A DNA stretch of 64,000 nucleotides from Desulfovibrio sp. A2 (GTDB taxonomy: Bacteria > Desulfobacterota > Desulfovibrionia > Desulfovibrionales > Desulfovibrionaceae): the NCBI RefSeq assembly GCF_000226255.1, contig NZ_AGFG01000039.1, forward strand, positions 43,440 through 107,439, read 5' to 3'. Positions 53,762-60,794 of the stretch are shown piece after piece (the stretch's first letter is position 1; every line of letters starts with the position of its first letter). The notes under the pieces are model-generated. The model was not told the origin of the DNA. It did not search any database and saw only the letters and a program-made list of their open reading frames with translations. A program made the position numbers and the translations under genes.

Positions 53762-54931
53762 ATGGAATTCATCGACCTGAAAGCACAATACCGTCGCCTT
53801 GAACCGGCTATCCGCGCCCGCATCGACGCCGTGCTGGAGCACGGGCACTTCATCATGGGTCCGGAAATCAAGGAACTCGAAGCCGCGCTTTCCGTCGCCG
53901 CAGGCGCGCGTCATGCCATCACCTGCGCCTCGGGCACCGACGCGCTGCTGCTGCCGCTGCTTGCCTGGGGCGTCGGCCCGGGCGATGCGGTATTCACCTC
54001 GCCCTTCACTTTTTTTGCCACGGCCGAAGTCATCGCGCTGGTGGGGGCCACGCCGGTGTTCGTGGACGTGGACCCCGTCACGTTCAACATCTCTCCCGAA
54101 GGGCTGCAACGAGCCATTGCTGCGGTGCATCAGCGCGACGCGTCGATCCACCCGCTGCCCCGGCCAGCCCTGGAGGGCGGGCTCACCCCCCGCGCCGTGA
54201 TTCCCGTGGACCTCTTCGGCATTGCCGCCGAATACGACGCCCTTCTGCCCATCGCCCGCGAACACGGGCTGCTGGTGATGGAAGACGCCGCACAGGCCTT
54301 CGGCGGCAGCTACAAGGGCAAGCCCTTGTGCGGGCTCGGCTGCGACGTGGCCACCACCAGCTTCTTCCCGGCCAAGCCGTTGGGCTGCTACGGTGACGGC
54401 GGCGCGGTGTTCACCGACGACGACGGCCTCGCCGAAGTGCTGCGCTCGCTGCGCGTGCACGGCAAGGGGGCGGACAAGTACGAGAACGTCCGCGTGGGCA
54501 TCAACGGCCGCATGGACACGCTGCAGGCCGCCATCATGTTGCCCAAGATGGACATTCTCGCGGACGAGATCGCCGCGCGGCAAAAGGTTGCCGCCGCGTA
54601 CGCAACCCGCCTTTCCGGCATCGGCGGCATCACCCCGCCCTCCGTCCCCGGGCACTGCCGCAGCGCATGGGCGCAGTACTCCATTCTCTGCGACCGGCGC
54701 GATGCGCTGGCGGACCACCTCAAGGCCAACGGCGTGCCCACCGCCATATACTACCCCAAGCCCCTGCACATGCAGAGCGTGTTCTCCGGTCTCGGATACG
54801 CCGCCGGGGACATGCCGGTGTCGGAATCGCTGTCGCGGCGCATTCTCAGCCTGCCCATGCACCCCTACCTCTCCGAGGCCCAGCAGGACGTCATTTGCGG
54901 GCACATCGCTTCCTGCCGAGGCCAGGGATGA
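53762..54931 (+). CDS. wbpE: UDP-2-acetamido-3-keto-glucuronate aminotransferase, DegT/DnrJ family
   Basis: WbpE transfers an amino group from glutamate to the C3 ketone made by WbpB. This 389-aa PLP enzyme has MEFIDLKAQYRRLEPAI (a WbpE-type start), CASGTDALLLPLL, and the Schiff-base Lys205 in TSFFPAKPLGCYGDGG. VRVGINGRMDTLQAA follows. It is the last pathway gene and overlaps the next methyltransferase start by four bases. Confidence 0.92.
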   Translation: MEFIDLKAQYRRLEPAIRARIDAVLEHGHFIMGPEIKELEAALSVAAGARHAITCASGTDALLLPLLAWGVGPGDAVFTSPFTFFATAEVIALVGATPVFVDVDPVTFNISPEGLQRAIAAVHQRDASIHPLPRPALEGGLTPRAVIPVDLFGIAAEYDALLPIAREHGLLVMEDAAQAFGGSYKGKPLCGLGCDVATTSFFPAKPLGCYGDGGAVFTDDDGLAEVLRSLRVHGKGADKYENVRVGINGRMDTLQAAIMLPKMDILADEIAARQKVAAAYATRLSGIGGITPPSVPGHCRSAWAQYSILCDRRDALADHLKANGVPTAIYYPKPLHMQSVFSGLGYAAGDMPVSESLSRRILSLPMHPYLSEAQQDVICGHIASCRGQG

Positions 54932-55698
54932 GCGCACGGCACACCCACACGCTGGAGTTGCACAAGGCCGCCGTCGACACCGGGCTGCGGGATGTCTTTC
55001 CGCAGTATCACAACCTGCTGCGTGCGCTGCAGTACTCCATCCCGCACGAAAAGACGCTTGCCCACACCCAGCCGGGCATGCGCGTGCTCGACTGGGGGTG
55101 CGGCAACGGCCATTTCTCCTGGTTCCTGCTCAGGCACGCCATGCACGTCACCGGGTATTCCTTCAGGGATGCACCGGAAATCCTGCGCAACAACCCGGAC
55201 TTTCAGCATGTTCGCGGCTCCGCGAAAAGTCCCGTCGAACTTCCGTTTGAAACCGCCAGCTTCGATGCGGTGTTCAGCATCGGGGTTCTCGAACACGTGC
55301 ATGAATGCGGCGGTTCGCAACTCGGCTCCCTGCGCGAGATCGCCCGCGTGCTCAAACCCGGCGGACTGTTCCACTGCTTTCATCTGCCCAATACCTTAAG
55401 CTGGGTGGAACAATTGTGCCGGGTGCTCAAGCCGGTCTTCGGAAAGAAACTGCACGCGCACACCCGGCTGTTCAACGAACGCGACATCCGTGCATTGTGC
55501 GCAGAAACAGGATTCGCACTTCTCGATCTTGGCAGGTACAACGTGCTGCCCCGCAATCAGCTGGCAAAGCTGCTGCCTTCGCTGACCATGCGTCCCGGCT
55601 TCGTCTCCACCCTCGATACGCTCGATGAGACCATCAACGGAATTCTGCCCTACTTCTCGCAGCAATGGTACTTCAGCGCCCGCAATGGCGCGAACTAG
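54928..55698 (+). CDS. class I SAM-dependent methyltransferase
   Basis: This 256-aa enzyme has motif I RVLDWGCGNGHFSWFL, FSIGVLEHVHECGGS, and ARVLKPGGLFHCFHLPN, typical of small-molecule methyltransferases. The start is the ATG at 54928 in an ATGA overlap with wbpE. As the last gene of the plus-strand locus it probably methylates a sugar or caps the finished chain. The acceptor is unknown. Its transcript ends near a hairpin at 55729. Confidence 0.82.
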   Translation: MSARHTHTLELHKAAVDTGLRDVFPQYHNLLRALQYSIPHEKTLAHTQPGMRVLDWGCGNGHFSWFLLRHAMHVTGYSFRDAPEILRNNPDFQHVRGSAKSPVELPFETASFDAVFSIGVLEHVHECGGSQLGSLREIARVLKPGGLFHCFHLPNTLSWVEQLCRVLKPVFGKKLHAHTRLFNERDIRALCAETGFALLDLGRYNVLPRNQLAKLLPSLTMRPGFVSTLDTLDETINGILPYFSQQWYFSARNGAN

Positions 55699-55728
55699 CC
55701 ATTCCTCACGCGCATCCGCCGCAACAAC

Positions 55729-55761
55729 ATCGCCCCGCACATGCAACATGCGCGGGGCGAT
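55729..55761. terminator. hairpin between convergent transcripts at the end of the glycan locus
   Basis: A perfect 10-bp stem (55729-55738 with 55752-55761, core ATCGCCCCGC) lies between the last glycan gene and the convergent regulator gene. There is no strong U-tract on either side, so its efficiency as a terminator is uncertain. Confidence 0.5.
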
Positions 55762-55786
55762 ACCGTCTTGAAGCACCATGCAGGCC

Positions 55787-56965
55787 TCAGAACCGCAACC
55801 CGTACTCGCTGAACTTGTAACGCAGAGTGCGCGGGCTTACCCCCAGCAGGCGCGCGGCCTCGCCCTTGTTGCCGCCGCTGGCGCGCATGGCCTTCAGGAT
55901 CACGCGCACCTCGGCTTCGCGGCGGGCCACGTCCAGGCTCAGGTCCTCGCCCATGCCCGCCGGGTGCACGGCGTGGATGGCAAGGGAGTCGCCCTGACCC
56001 TTCGCGCTCCCCAGCGCGCCGCCGTTCGCCCCACCATGCAATCCATTGCCGCCTGAACCATTGCCCCCCGCGCCCCCGGCGTACCCGCCAGCGCCACCGC
56101 CCATGCCCGCCGCCCCCAGCGCCACTGCAGAACGCAACTCCAGCGGCAGATGTTCCGGCCCGATATCCCCTTCCGGAGCCAGCAGGGCCAGCCGCTCCAC
56201 CAGGTTCTTCAGTTCGCGCACGTTGCCCGGCCACGGGTAGCCGCTCAGGCCCGCCTCGGTCTCTGGCCGAAAGCGCATCCCGTGCCGATGGTACTTCTCG
56301 GCATAATGGGCAAGAAAATGCCGGGCCAGCGGCACGATCTCCTCGCGCCGCGCCCGCAGCGGCGGCAGCGAAACGGGGATCACGTTCAGCCGAAAGAACA
56401 GGTCCGCCCTGAAGCGCCCCTCGCGCACCATGTCCGGCAATTCGCGGTTCGATGCGGCGATGATCCGCGCCTGGAACGGAATGTCCCGCTGCCCGCCGAT
56501 GCGCCGGTACTTGCGCTCCTCCAGCACCCGCAGAAAGTCCGCCTGGTTGGCGGGCGGAATCTCTCCCACCTCGTCCAGGAACAGCGTGCCGTCCCCGGCC
56601 AGTTCGAAACATCCCTGGCTGGTGCGGTGCGCGCCGGTGAAAGCCCCCTGCTCGTGCCCGAAGAACTTGTCCGCGAACAGTTCGCCCTCGTGCACGCCGC
56701 AGTTCACGGCAACGAAGGGCTTGCGCGCCCGCACGCTCATGTCGTGGATGAGCCGGGCGAACAGTTCCTTGCCGGTGCCCGTTTCGCCGTGGATCAGAAT
56801 GGGCGCGTCCGACGAGGCCACCTGCACGGCCAACTGTTTCAGGCGCAGCATGTCGCCGGACAACAGGAGAAACCCTGTTCCGTTCTGCAACGTTTCGAAA
56901 TGAGGACCTTCCTGGCCTTCTCCCGGCAATTTGTTGCCGGTCTGCGGAAATTTTCTGCCGTCCAT
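55787..56965 (-). CDS. sigma-54 activator (bacterial enhancer-binding protein) without receiver domain
   Basis: This 392-aa transcription activator has a short N-terminal region (1-45), an AAA+ domain and a Fis-type helix-turn-helix. Walker A is GETGTGKE (60-67), the sigma-54 contact loop GAFTGA (107-112) is intact, and Walker B is GTLFLDEVGEIP with Asp131-Glu132. RADLFFRLNVIPV and YPWPGNVREL complete the domain. A roughly 70-residue Gly/Ala/Asn-rich linker precedes the DNA-binding segment (NKGEAARLLGVSPRTLRYKF). With no sensor domain, its activity is probably controlled by a partner or by abundance. It is divergent from a permease gene preceded by a -24/-12 promoter, its likely target. The ATG at 56965 has no clear ribosome-binding site. 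Confidence 0.9.
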   Translation of the reverse strand: MDGRKFPQTGNKLPGEGQEGPHFETLQNGTGFLLLSGDMLRLKQLAVQVASSDAPILIHGETGTGKELFARLIHDMSVRARKPFVAVNCGVHEGELFADKFFGHEQGAFTGAHRTSQGCFELAGDGTLFLDEVGEIPPANQADFLRVLEERKYRRIGGQRDIPFQARIIAASNRELPDMVREGRFRADLFFRLNVIPVSLPPLRARREEIVPLARHFLAHYAEKYHRHGMRFRPETEAGLSGYPWPGNVRELKNLVERLALLAPEGDIGPEHLPLELRSAVALGAAGMGGGAGGYAGGAGGNGSGGNGLHGGANGGALGSAKGQGDSLAIHAVHPAGMGEDLSLDVARREAEVRVILKAMRASGGNKGEAARLLGVSPRTLRYKFSEYGLRF

Positions 56966-57011
56966 GCGTGAGGACTAGGCCATTTCCCAAGGTTTGGCAA
57001 GCGCTCACTGG

Positions 57012-57027
57012 TGGCACGAAACTTGTT
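57012..57027 (+). promoter_or_regulatory. sigma-54 (-24/-12) promoter
   Basis: TGGCACGAAACTTGTT has GG at 57013-57014 and GT at 57025-57026 separated by exactly ten bases. It matches the TGGCACG-N4-TTGCW consensus except for T in place of C at -12. Transcription would start near 57037, about 180 bp before the permease ATG. It lies in the divergent region next to a gene for a sigma-54 activator. Confidence 0.75.
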
Positions 57028-57170
57028 ACAGCAATCACAAATAACGGAGGCGGCCAGACCATCACCTCTTTTTCCGGTGGGTTGCTGGCGCACAGGACGC
57101 AACGCGCATCGCACTACGGGGCGGAAAATCCAAAAACCACCCTGCATTGCGCGCCGCGATGGCGAGTTTT

Positions 57171-57196
57171 TGTTTCATCAATGTTTCAATGTTTCA
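57171..57196 (+). repeat. three copies of TGTTTCA upstream of the permease gene
   Basis: Copies begin at 57171, 57182 and 57190, just before the AGGGGA ribosome-binding site. They lie downstream of the predicted start site, so could be an operator or a post-transcriptional site. They may equally be chance slippage in an AT-rich leader. Confidence 0.45.
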
Positions 57197-57214
57197 AAAG
57201 GGGACATTACCGAC

Positions 57215-58192
57215 ATGAACACCGCTACCAAAGTCAGGTTCTGGGGCCCGGCGGTCCTCGCGGTCCTGCTCGTGCTGTGCTGGGCCCTTCCCGTCCTGGC
57301 GTCGGGGGGCGACGCCGCCTCCGCGGCCGCCGCAGCCATGCCCGCAGACGGCCACCCGTGGTGGTTCTGGCCCACCGCGCTGCTGTTCTTCTGTTTCATT
57401 CTCGGCATCATCGCCGTGCTCGCGGGCGTGGGCGGCGGCGTGCTGTTCGTGCCGCTGGTCAGCGGATTCTTTCCGTTCCACCTCGACTTCGTGCGCGGCG
57501 CGGGCCTGCTGGTGGCCCTGGCGGGCGCGCTGGCGGCCGGCCCTGGTCTTCTGAAGCGCAACCTGGCCAGCCTGCGCCTGGCCCTGCCCGTGGCGCTCAT
57601 CGCCTCGGCCTGCTCCATCGTGGGCGCCATGGTCGGCCTGGCCCTGCCCACCAACGTGGTGCAGATCTGCCTTGGCGGCACCATCCTGTTCATCGCCGTG
57701 CTGCTGCTGGTGTCCAAGAACACCGTGCGCCCCGAGGTGAAGAAGCAGGACGCCATCAGCGTTGCCCTCGGCATGGACGGCGTGTTCATCGAACCCTCCA
57801 CCGGCGAAGTCATCGACTGGAAGACCCACCGCACCCTCCCGGGCCTGCTGCTGTTCATCGTCATCGGCCTCATGGCGGGCATGTTCGGCCTTGGCGCCGG
57901 GTGGGCCAACGTGCCGGTGCTCAACCTGCTCATGGGCGTGCCGCTGAAGGTGGCCGTGGGCACCTCCAAGTTCCTGCTGTCCATCACCGACACCTCGGCC
58001 GCGTGGGTGTACCTGAACCAGGGCTGCGTCATCCCGCTGATGGCCATCCCCTCCATCATCGGCCTGATGCTGGGCTCGTTCGTGGGCGTGCGTCTGCTGG
58101 CCGTGGCCAAGCCCAAGTTCATCCGCTACATGGTCATCGGCGTGCTGCTGTTCTCTGGCGGCAAGGCGCTGCTCAAGGGCCTGGGCATCTAG
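57215..58192 (+). CDS. TauE/SafE-family (TSUP) membrane permease
   Basis: This 325-aa inner-membrane protein has an N-terminal hydrophobic segment and about eight further helices. Gly-rich family patterns are present: LAGVGGGVLFVPLV in the first half and FGLGAGWANVPVLNLLMG in the second. A hydrophilic cytoplasmic insert lies at about 165-205. TSUP proteins export sulfite, sulfonates or other small organosulfur anions, plausible in a sulfate reducer, but the substrate is not readable. The ATG at 57215 has an AGGGGA site. It lies behind a sigma-54 promoter and is followed by a small membrane protein gene. Confidence 0.87.
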   Translation: MNTATKVRFWGPAVLAVLLVLCWALPVLASGGDAASAAAAAMPADGHPWWFWPTALLFFCFILGIIAVLAGVGGGVLFVPLVSGFFPFHLDFVRGAGLLVALAGALAAGPGLLKRNLASLRLALPVALIASACSIVGAMVGLALPTNVVQICLGGTILFIAVLLLVSKNTVRPEVKKQDAISVALGMDGVFIEPSTGEVIDWKTHRTLPGLLLFIVIGLMAGMFGLGAGWANVPVLNLLMGVPLKVAVGTSKFLLSITDTSAAWVYLNQGCVIPLMAIPSIIGLMLGSFVGVRLLAVAKPKFIRYMVIGVLLFSGGKALLKGLGI

Positions 58193-58216
58193 CCCGGCGC
58201 ACAGGAGGAAACAGAC

Positions 58217-58636
58217 ATGTCCAATCAGTCCGTCAAGGCGTCTCCGGAACAGGTGGTCTACGCCAACCTGCTCTACTACGGCTGCTGGGGTTCGCTGGCC
58301 ATCATGGTCGTCACCTACCTCATCTACGTGATGGGCATCCTGCCCCCGCACATCCCGCTGGATACCATCACCCAGTTGTGGAGCCAGCGCGTGGGCGTGT
58401 ACCTCTCGCAGGGCAACGTGCCCACCGGCTGGGGCTGGGCCACCCTGATCCTGCAAGGCGACTTCCTGAACTTCATCGGCATCGTGCTGCTCGCGGGCAT
58501 GACCATCATCTGCTACCTCACGCTGATCCCGGCCTTTCTCAAGAAGAAGGACCCGCTGATGGCCACCATCGCGGTGCTTGAGGTCATCGTGCTTACCGTG
58601 GCCGCGTCGGGCATCTTCGGCGCTGGCGGCCACTAG
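58217..58636 (+). CDS. small membrane protein, probable permease partner
   Basis: This 139-aa protein has three or four hydrophobic helices: near 26-45 (SLAIMVVTYLIYVMGIL), 85-110 (NFIGIVLLAGMTIICYLTLI) and 118-135 (IAVLEVIVLTVAASGIFG). I cannot name its family. It starts 24 bp after the permease with a good AGGAGG site, so it belongs to the same transcript and may be an accessory subunit. Confidence 0.8.
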   Translation: MSNQSVKASPEQVVYANLLYYGCWGSLAIMVVTYLIYVMGILPPHIPLDTITQLWSQRVGVYLSQGNVPTGWGWATLILQGDFLNFIGIVLLAGMTIICYLTLIPAFLKKKDPLMATIAVLEVIVLTVAASGIFGAGGH

Positions 58637-58708
58637 CATTCCGATCTGAAACGCGGTCGGCACATCCGCTTGCAAAAATGTGCCGCCCGTGGAACTGCCA
58701 TGGGCAAC

Positions 58709-58738
58709 GGTCCGGGACGCGACGCGGCGTCCCGGACC
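58709..58738. repeat. 12-bp perfect inverted repeat before the second regulator gene
   Basis: GGTCCGGGACGC (58709-58720) and GCGTCCCGGACC (58727-58738) form a very stable hairpin with a 6-nt loop. There is no U-tract. A second smaller stem, CGGAACG/CGGTTCCG, follows near 58746. It lies between the permease pair and the regulator, so it could be a transcript end, a processing site or an operator. Its presence argues against coding sequence here. Confidence 0.65.
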
Positions 58739-58831
58739 GGAGAAACGGAACGCCGGTTCCGCAGGGATGCTCCGCACCCGGCGCACCCCTTGGGCAACCG
58801 GCACAACGCGCAACAACGGAACAGGTGTTTC

Positions 58832-60445
58832 GTGTCCATACAGCAGACAGGCCCAGCAGCCCCGCACACCACCCGGCCTCGTACCGGCGCTGGCGCACGC
58901 CACGGCGCGTCGCCGCTGCCGCACGTGGCGGGGCTTTCCCCCCTGCCGGTGGACCTTGCCGCCATGCTGGACGCCCTGCCCGTGGGCGTGGCCCTGCTGG
59001 ACACCGACTGCACCATCCGCCTGATGAACCGCGCGCTGGAAACCCTTACCGGGTTCACCACGGCGGAAGTGCGCGGCATACCCTGCCGCCACGCCCTGCG
59101 CGCCAGCATCTGCCTGCACCGCTGCCCGCTGCGCCGCCCGCTGACCACCGCATCCGGGGTCACCGTGGCCACGGCATCCGGCGCGCACTACGACCTGGCC
59201 GACGACGGCGAACGGTCACCGACGCCGCAGGCCCAGGAAGGCGACATCCTCAACCGCCACCGCCGCCGCATCCCGGTGCGCATGAGCATGGCCCCCCTGC
59301 GCGACGCCGACGGCCGCGTGGTGGGCTGGCTGCACGCCGTGGAAGACCTGACCCTGGTGCGCGAGCTGGAGGAAAAGACCGCCAAGGGCGAGGCCTTCGG
59401 TCCGCTGGTGGGACGCAGCGTAGCCATGGAACGGGTGTTCCAGGCCCTGCCCGCCGTGGCCCAGAACGACACCCCCCTGCTGGTCACCGGCGAGACGGGC
59501 ACCGGCAAGGACACTCTGGCCGAGGCCGTGCACAAGGCGTCGTCGCGCGCCCGCGAGCCGTTCGTGAAGGCCAGCCTGTCGTCCCTGCCCGAATTTCTGG
59601 CCGAGTCGGAACTGTTCGGCCACCGCAAGGGGGCCTTCCCCGGCGCGGACGAGAACAAGCCCGGCCGGTTCCGCATGGCCCAGGGCGGCACGCTGTACCT
59701 CACCGAGATCGGCGACCTGCCCCTGTCCATCCAGGGCCGCCTGCTGGCCTTCCTGGACGAGGGGGTCATCTACCCCGTGGGCGCCACGGAACCGGCATCC
59801 TGCGACGTGCGCCTGGTGGTGGCCACCAACCGCGACCCGGAACAACTGGTGGCCGAAGGCCGCCTGCGCGAAGACCTGTTCCGCCGTCTGTCCGCCGTGC
59901 GCCTGCACCTGCCCCCCCTGCGCGAGCGGGGCGAGGACATCGAATTTCTGCTCAACCACTTCATGGGGCACTTCGCCGCGCGGCTGAAGAAGACCGTGCG
60001 CGGCTGCTCGGGCAAGGCCCTGCGCACCCTGCTGGACTACCCCTTCCCCGGCAACGTGCGCGAGTTGCGCAACATCGCCGAATACGCCGTCACCCTGTGC
60101 CACGGTGAAACGGTGATGCCCGCGCACCTGCCCGCCTATCTCTTCCAGGCCAAGGCAGAGGCCCGCCGCGCCGAGCGCGAGCGCAGGGCCGGGCGCGCCC
60201 TGTCGCCCCAGTCACCTTTGTCCCCCCTGTCACCCCTCGCCGACAACGAGCAATCCGCCGCACAGCAGGGCATGCCCGGCGATGCGGCCGAACCCCTGGC
60301 CCGGGCCAGCGTCAGCGACCTGGAGCGCCGCCTTATCGCCGACGCCCTGCACCGCACCGGCAACCGCCGGGGCGAGGCGGCCGAACTGCTGGGCTGGGGC
60401 CGTTCCACCCTGTGGCGCAAGATGAAACAGTACGGGATGTGCTGA
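58832..60445 (+). CDS. PAS-AAA+-Fis transcription regulator with altered sigma-54 motifs
   Basis: This protein of about 537 aa has three parts. A PAS domain (about 42-160) carries a Cys/His-rich insertion (CRHALRASICLHRCPL) that could bind a metal, iron-sulfur cluster or heme. An AAA+ domain and a C-terminal Fis-type HTH (NRRGEAAELLGWGRSTLWRKM) follow. Walker A GETGTGKD (220-227) is normal. However, the GAFTGA loop reads GAFPGA (267-272) and the Walker B Asp is Thr291 (YLTEIGD). Both changes are expected to impair sigma-54 activation, so it may be a repressor, act without sigma-54, or work in mixed hexamers. The GTG at 58832 is a tentative start; earlier in-frame starts would run through a 12-bp inverted repeat. 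Confidence 0.78.
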   Translation: MSIQQTGPAAPHTTRPRTGAGARHGASPLPHVAGLSPLPVDLAAMLDALPVGVALLDTDCTIRLMNRALETLTGFTTAEVRGIPCRHALRASICLHRCPLRRPLTTASGVTVATASGAHYDLADDGERSPTPQAQEGDILNRHRRRIPVRMSMAPLRDADGRVVGWLHAVEDLTLVRELEEKTAKGEAFGPLVGRSVAMERVFQALPAVAQNDTPLLVTGETGTGKDTLAEAVHKASSRAREPFVKASLSSLPEFLAESELFGHRKGAFPGADENKPGRFRMAQGGTLYLTEIGDLPLSIQGRLLAFLDEGVIYPVGATEPASCDVRLVVATNRDPEQLVAEGRLREDLFRRLSAVRLHLPPLRERGEDIEFLLNHFMGHFAARLKKTVRGCSGKALRTLLDYPFPGNVRELRNIAEYAVTLCHGETVMPAHLPAYLFQAKAEARRAERERRAGRALSPQSPLSPLSPLADNEQSAAQQGMPGDAAEPLARASVSDLERRLIADALHRTGNRRGEAAELLGWGRSTLWRKMKQYGMC

Positions 60446-60446
60446 T

Positions 60447-60794
60447 ATGCCCGCCACCCTGCTCATACCCCTGTATCGCGACGAAATCGCGCCGCGCTTC
60501 GACCTGGCGGGAGAAGCCCTGCTGGTGCACCTGGACGCCGACGGCGCGGAGCTTTCCCGTTCCAGCGTGCTGCTGGCCCACGCCTCATCCGAAGAGTTGT
60601 GCCGCATCGCGCTGGAAGAAAAGGTGCGCGCGGTGATCTGCAACGGCATCGACGACGAATTCTGGCAGTACCTGCGCTGGAAACGCATCGAAGTCATCGA
60701 CAACGTCATGGGCCCGGCGGACGAGGCCATCGCCCGGTTTCGGGCCGACGTGCTGCGCCCCGGGGACATCCTGTTCCACAGGAGCGAGCCGTGA
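60447..60794 (+). CDS. dinitrogenase iron-molybdenum cofactor (NifX/NifB C-terminal-like) domain protein
   Basis: This 115-aa single-domain protein has an alpha/beta pattern of the NifX/NafY/NifB-C family: MPATLLIPLYRDEIAPRFD at the start, LLVHLDADGAELSRS, then a predicted ligand-binding surface. The family binds iron- or molybdenum-containing cofactors. No nif genes are near, so nitrogen fixation is not implied. Here it starts 1 bp after the regulator gene and overlaps the sensor kinase by four bases, suggesting a cofactor-carrying or sensing subunit of this signalling cassette. That role is inference. Confidence 0.75.
   Translation: MPATLLIPLYRDEIAPRFDLAGEALLVHLDADGAELSRSSVLLAHASSEELCRIALEEKVRAVICNGIDDEFWQYLRWKRIEVIDNVMGPADEAIARFRADVLRPGDILFHRSEP

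Noticed and set aside
58654..58675. Possible second sigma-54 promoter (CGGCAC ... CTTGCA) before the PAS-AAA+ regulator
   Set aside because: The distance between GG and GC is eleven bases instead of ten. Sigma-54 spacing is strict, so I do not call it.
57194..59188. 664-codon minus-strand frame across the permease region
   Set aside because: It is an antisense shadow of the permease, small membrane protein and regulator genes, with low-complexity Gln/His/Gly content.
60447..60794. Evidence for nitrogen fixation from the NifX/NifB-like domain
   Set aside because: The domain is shared by many non-nif proteins and no nitrogenase or nif gene is present in the window.
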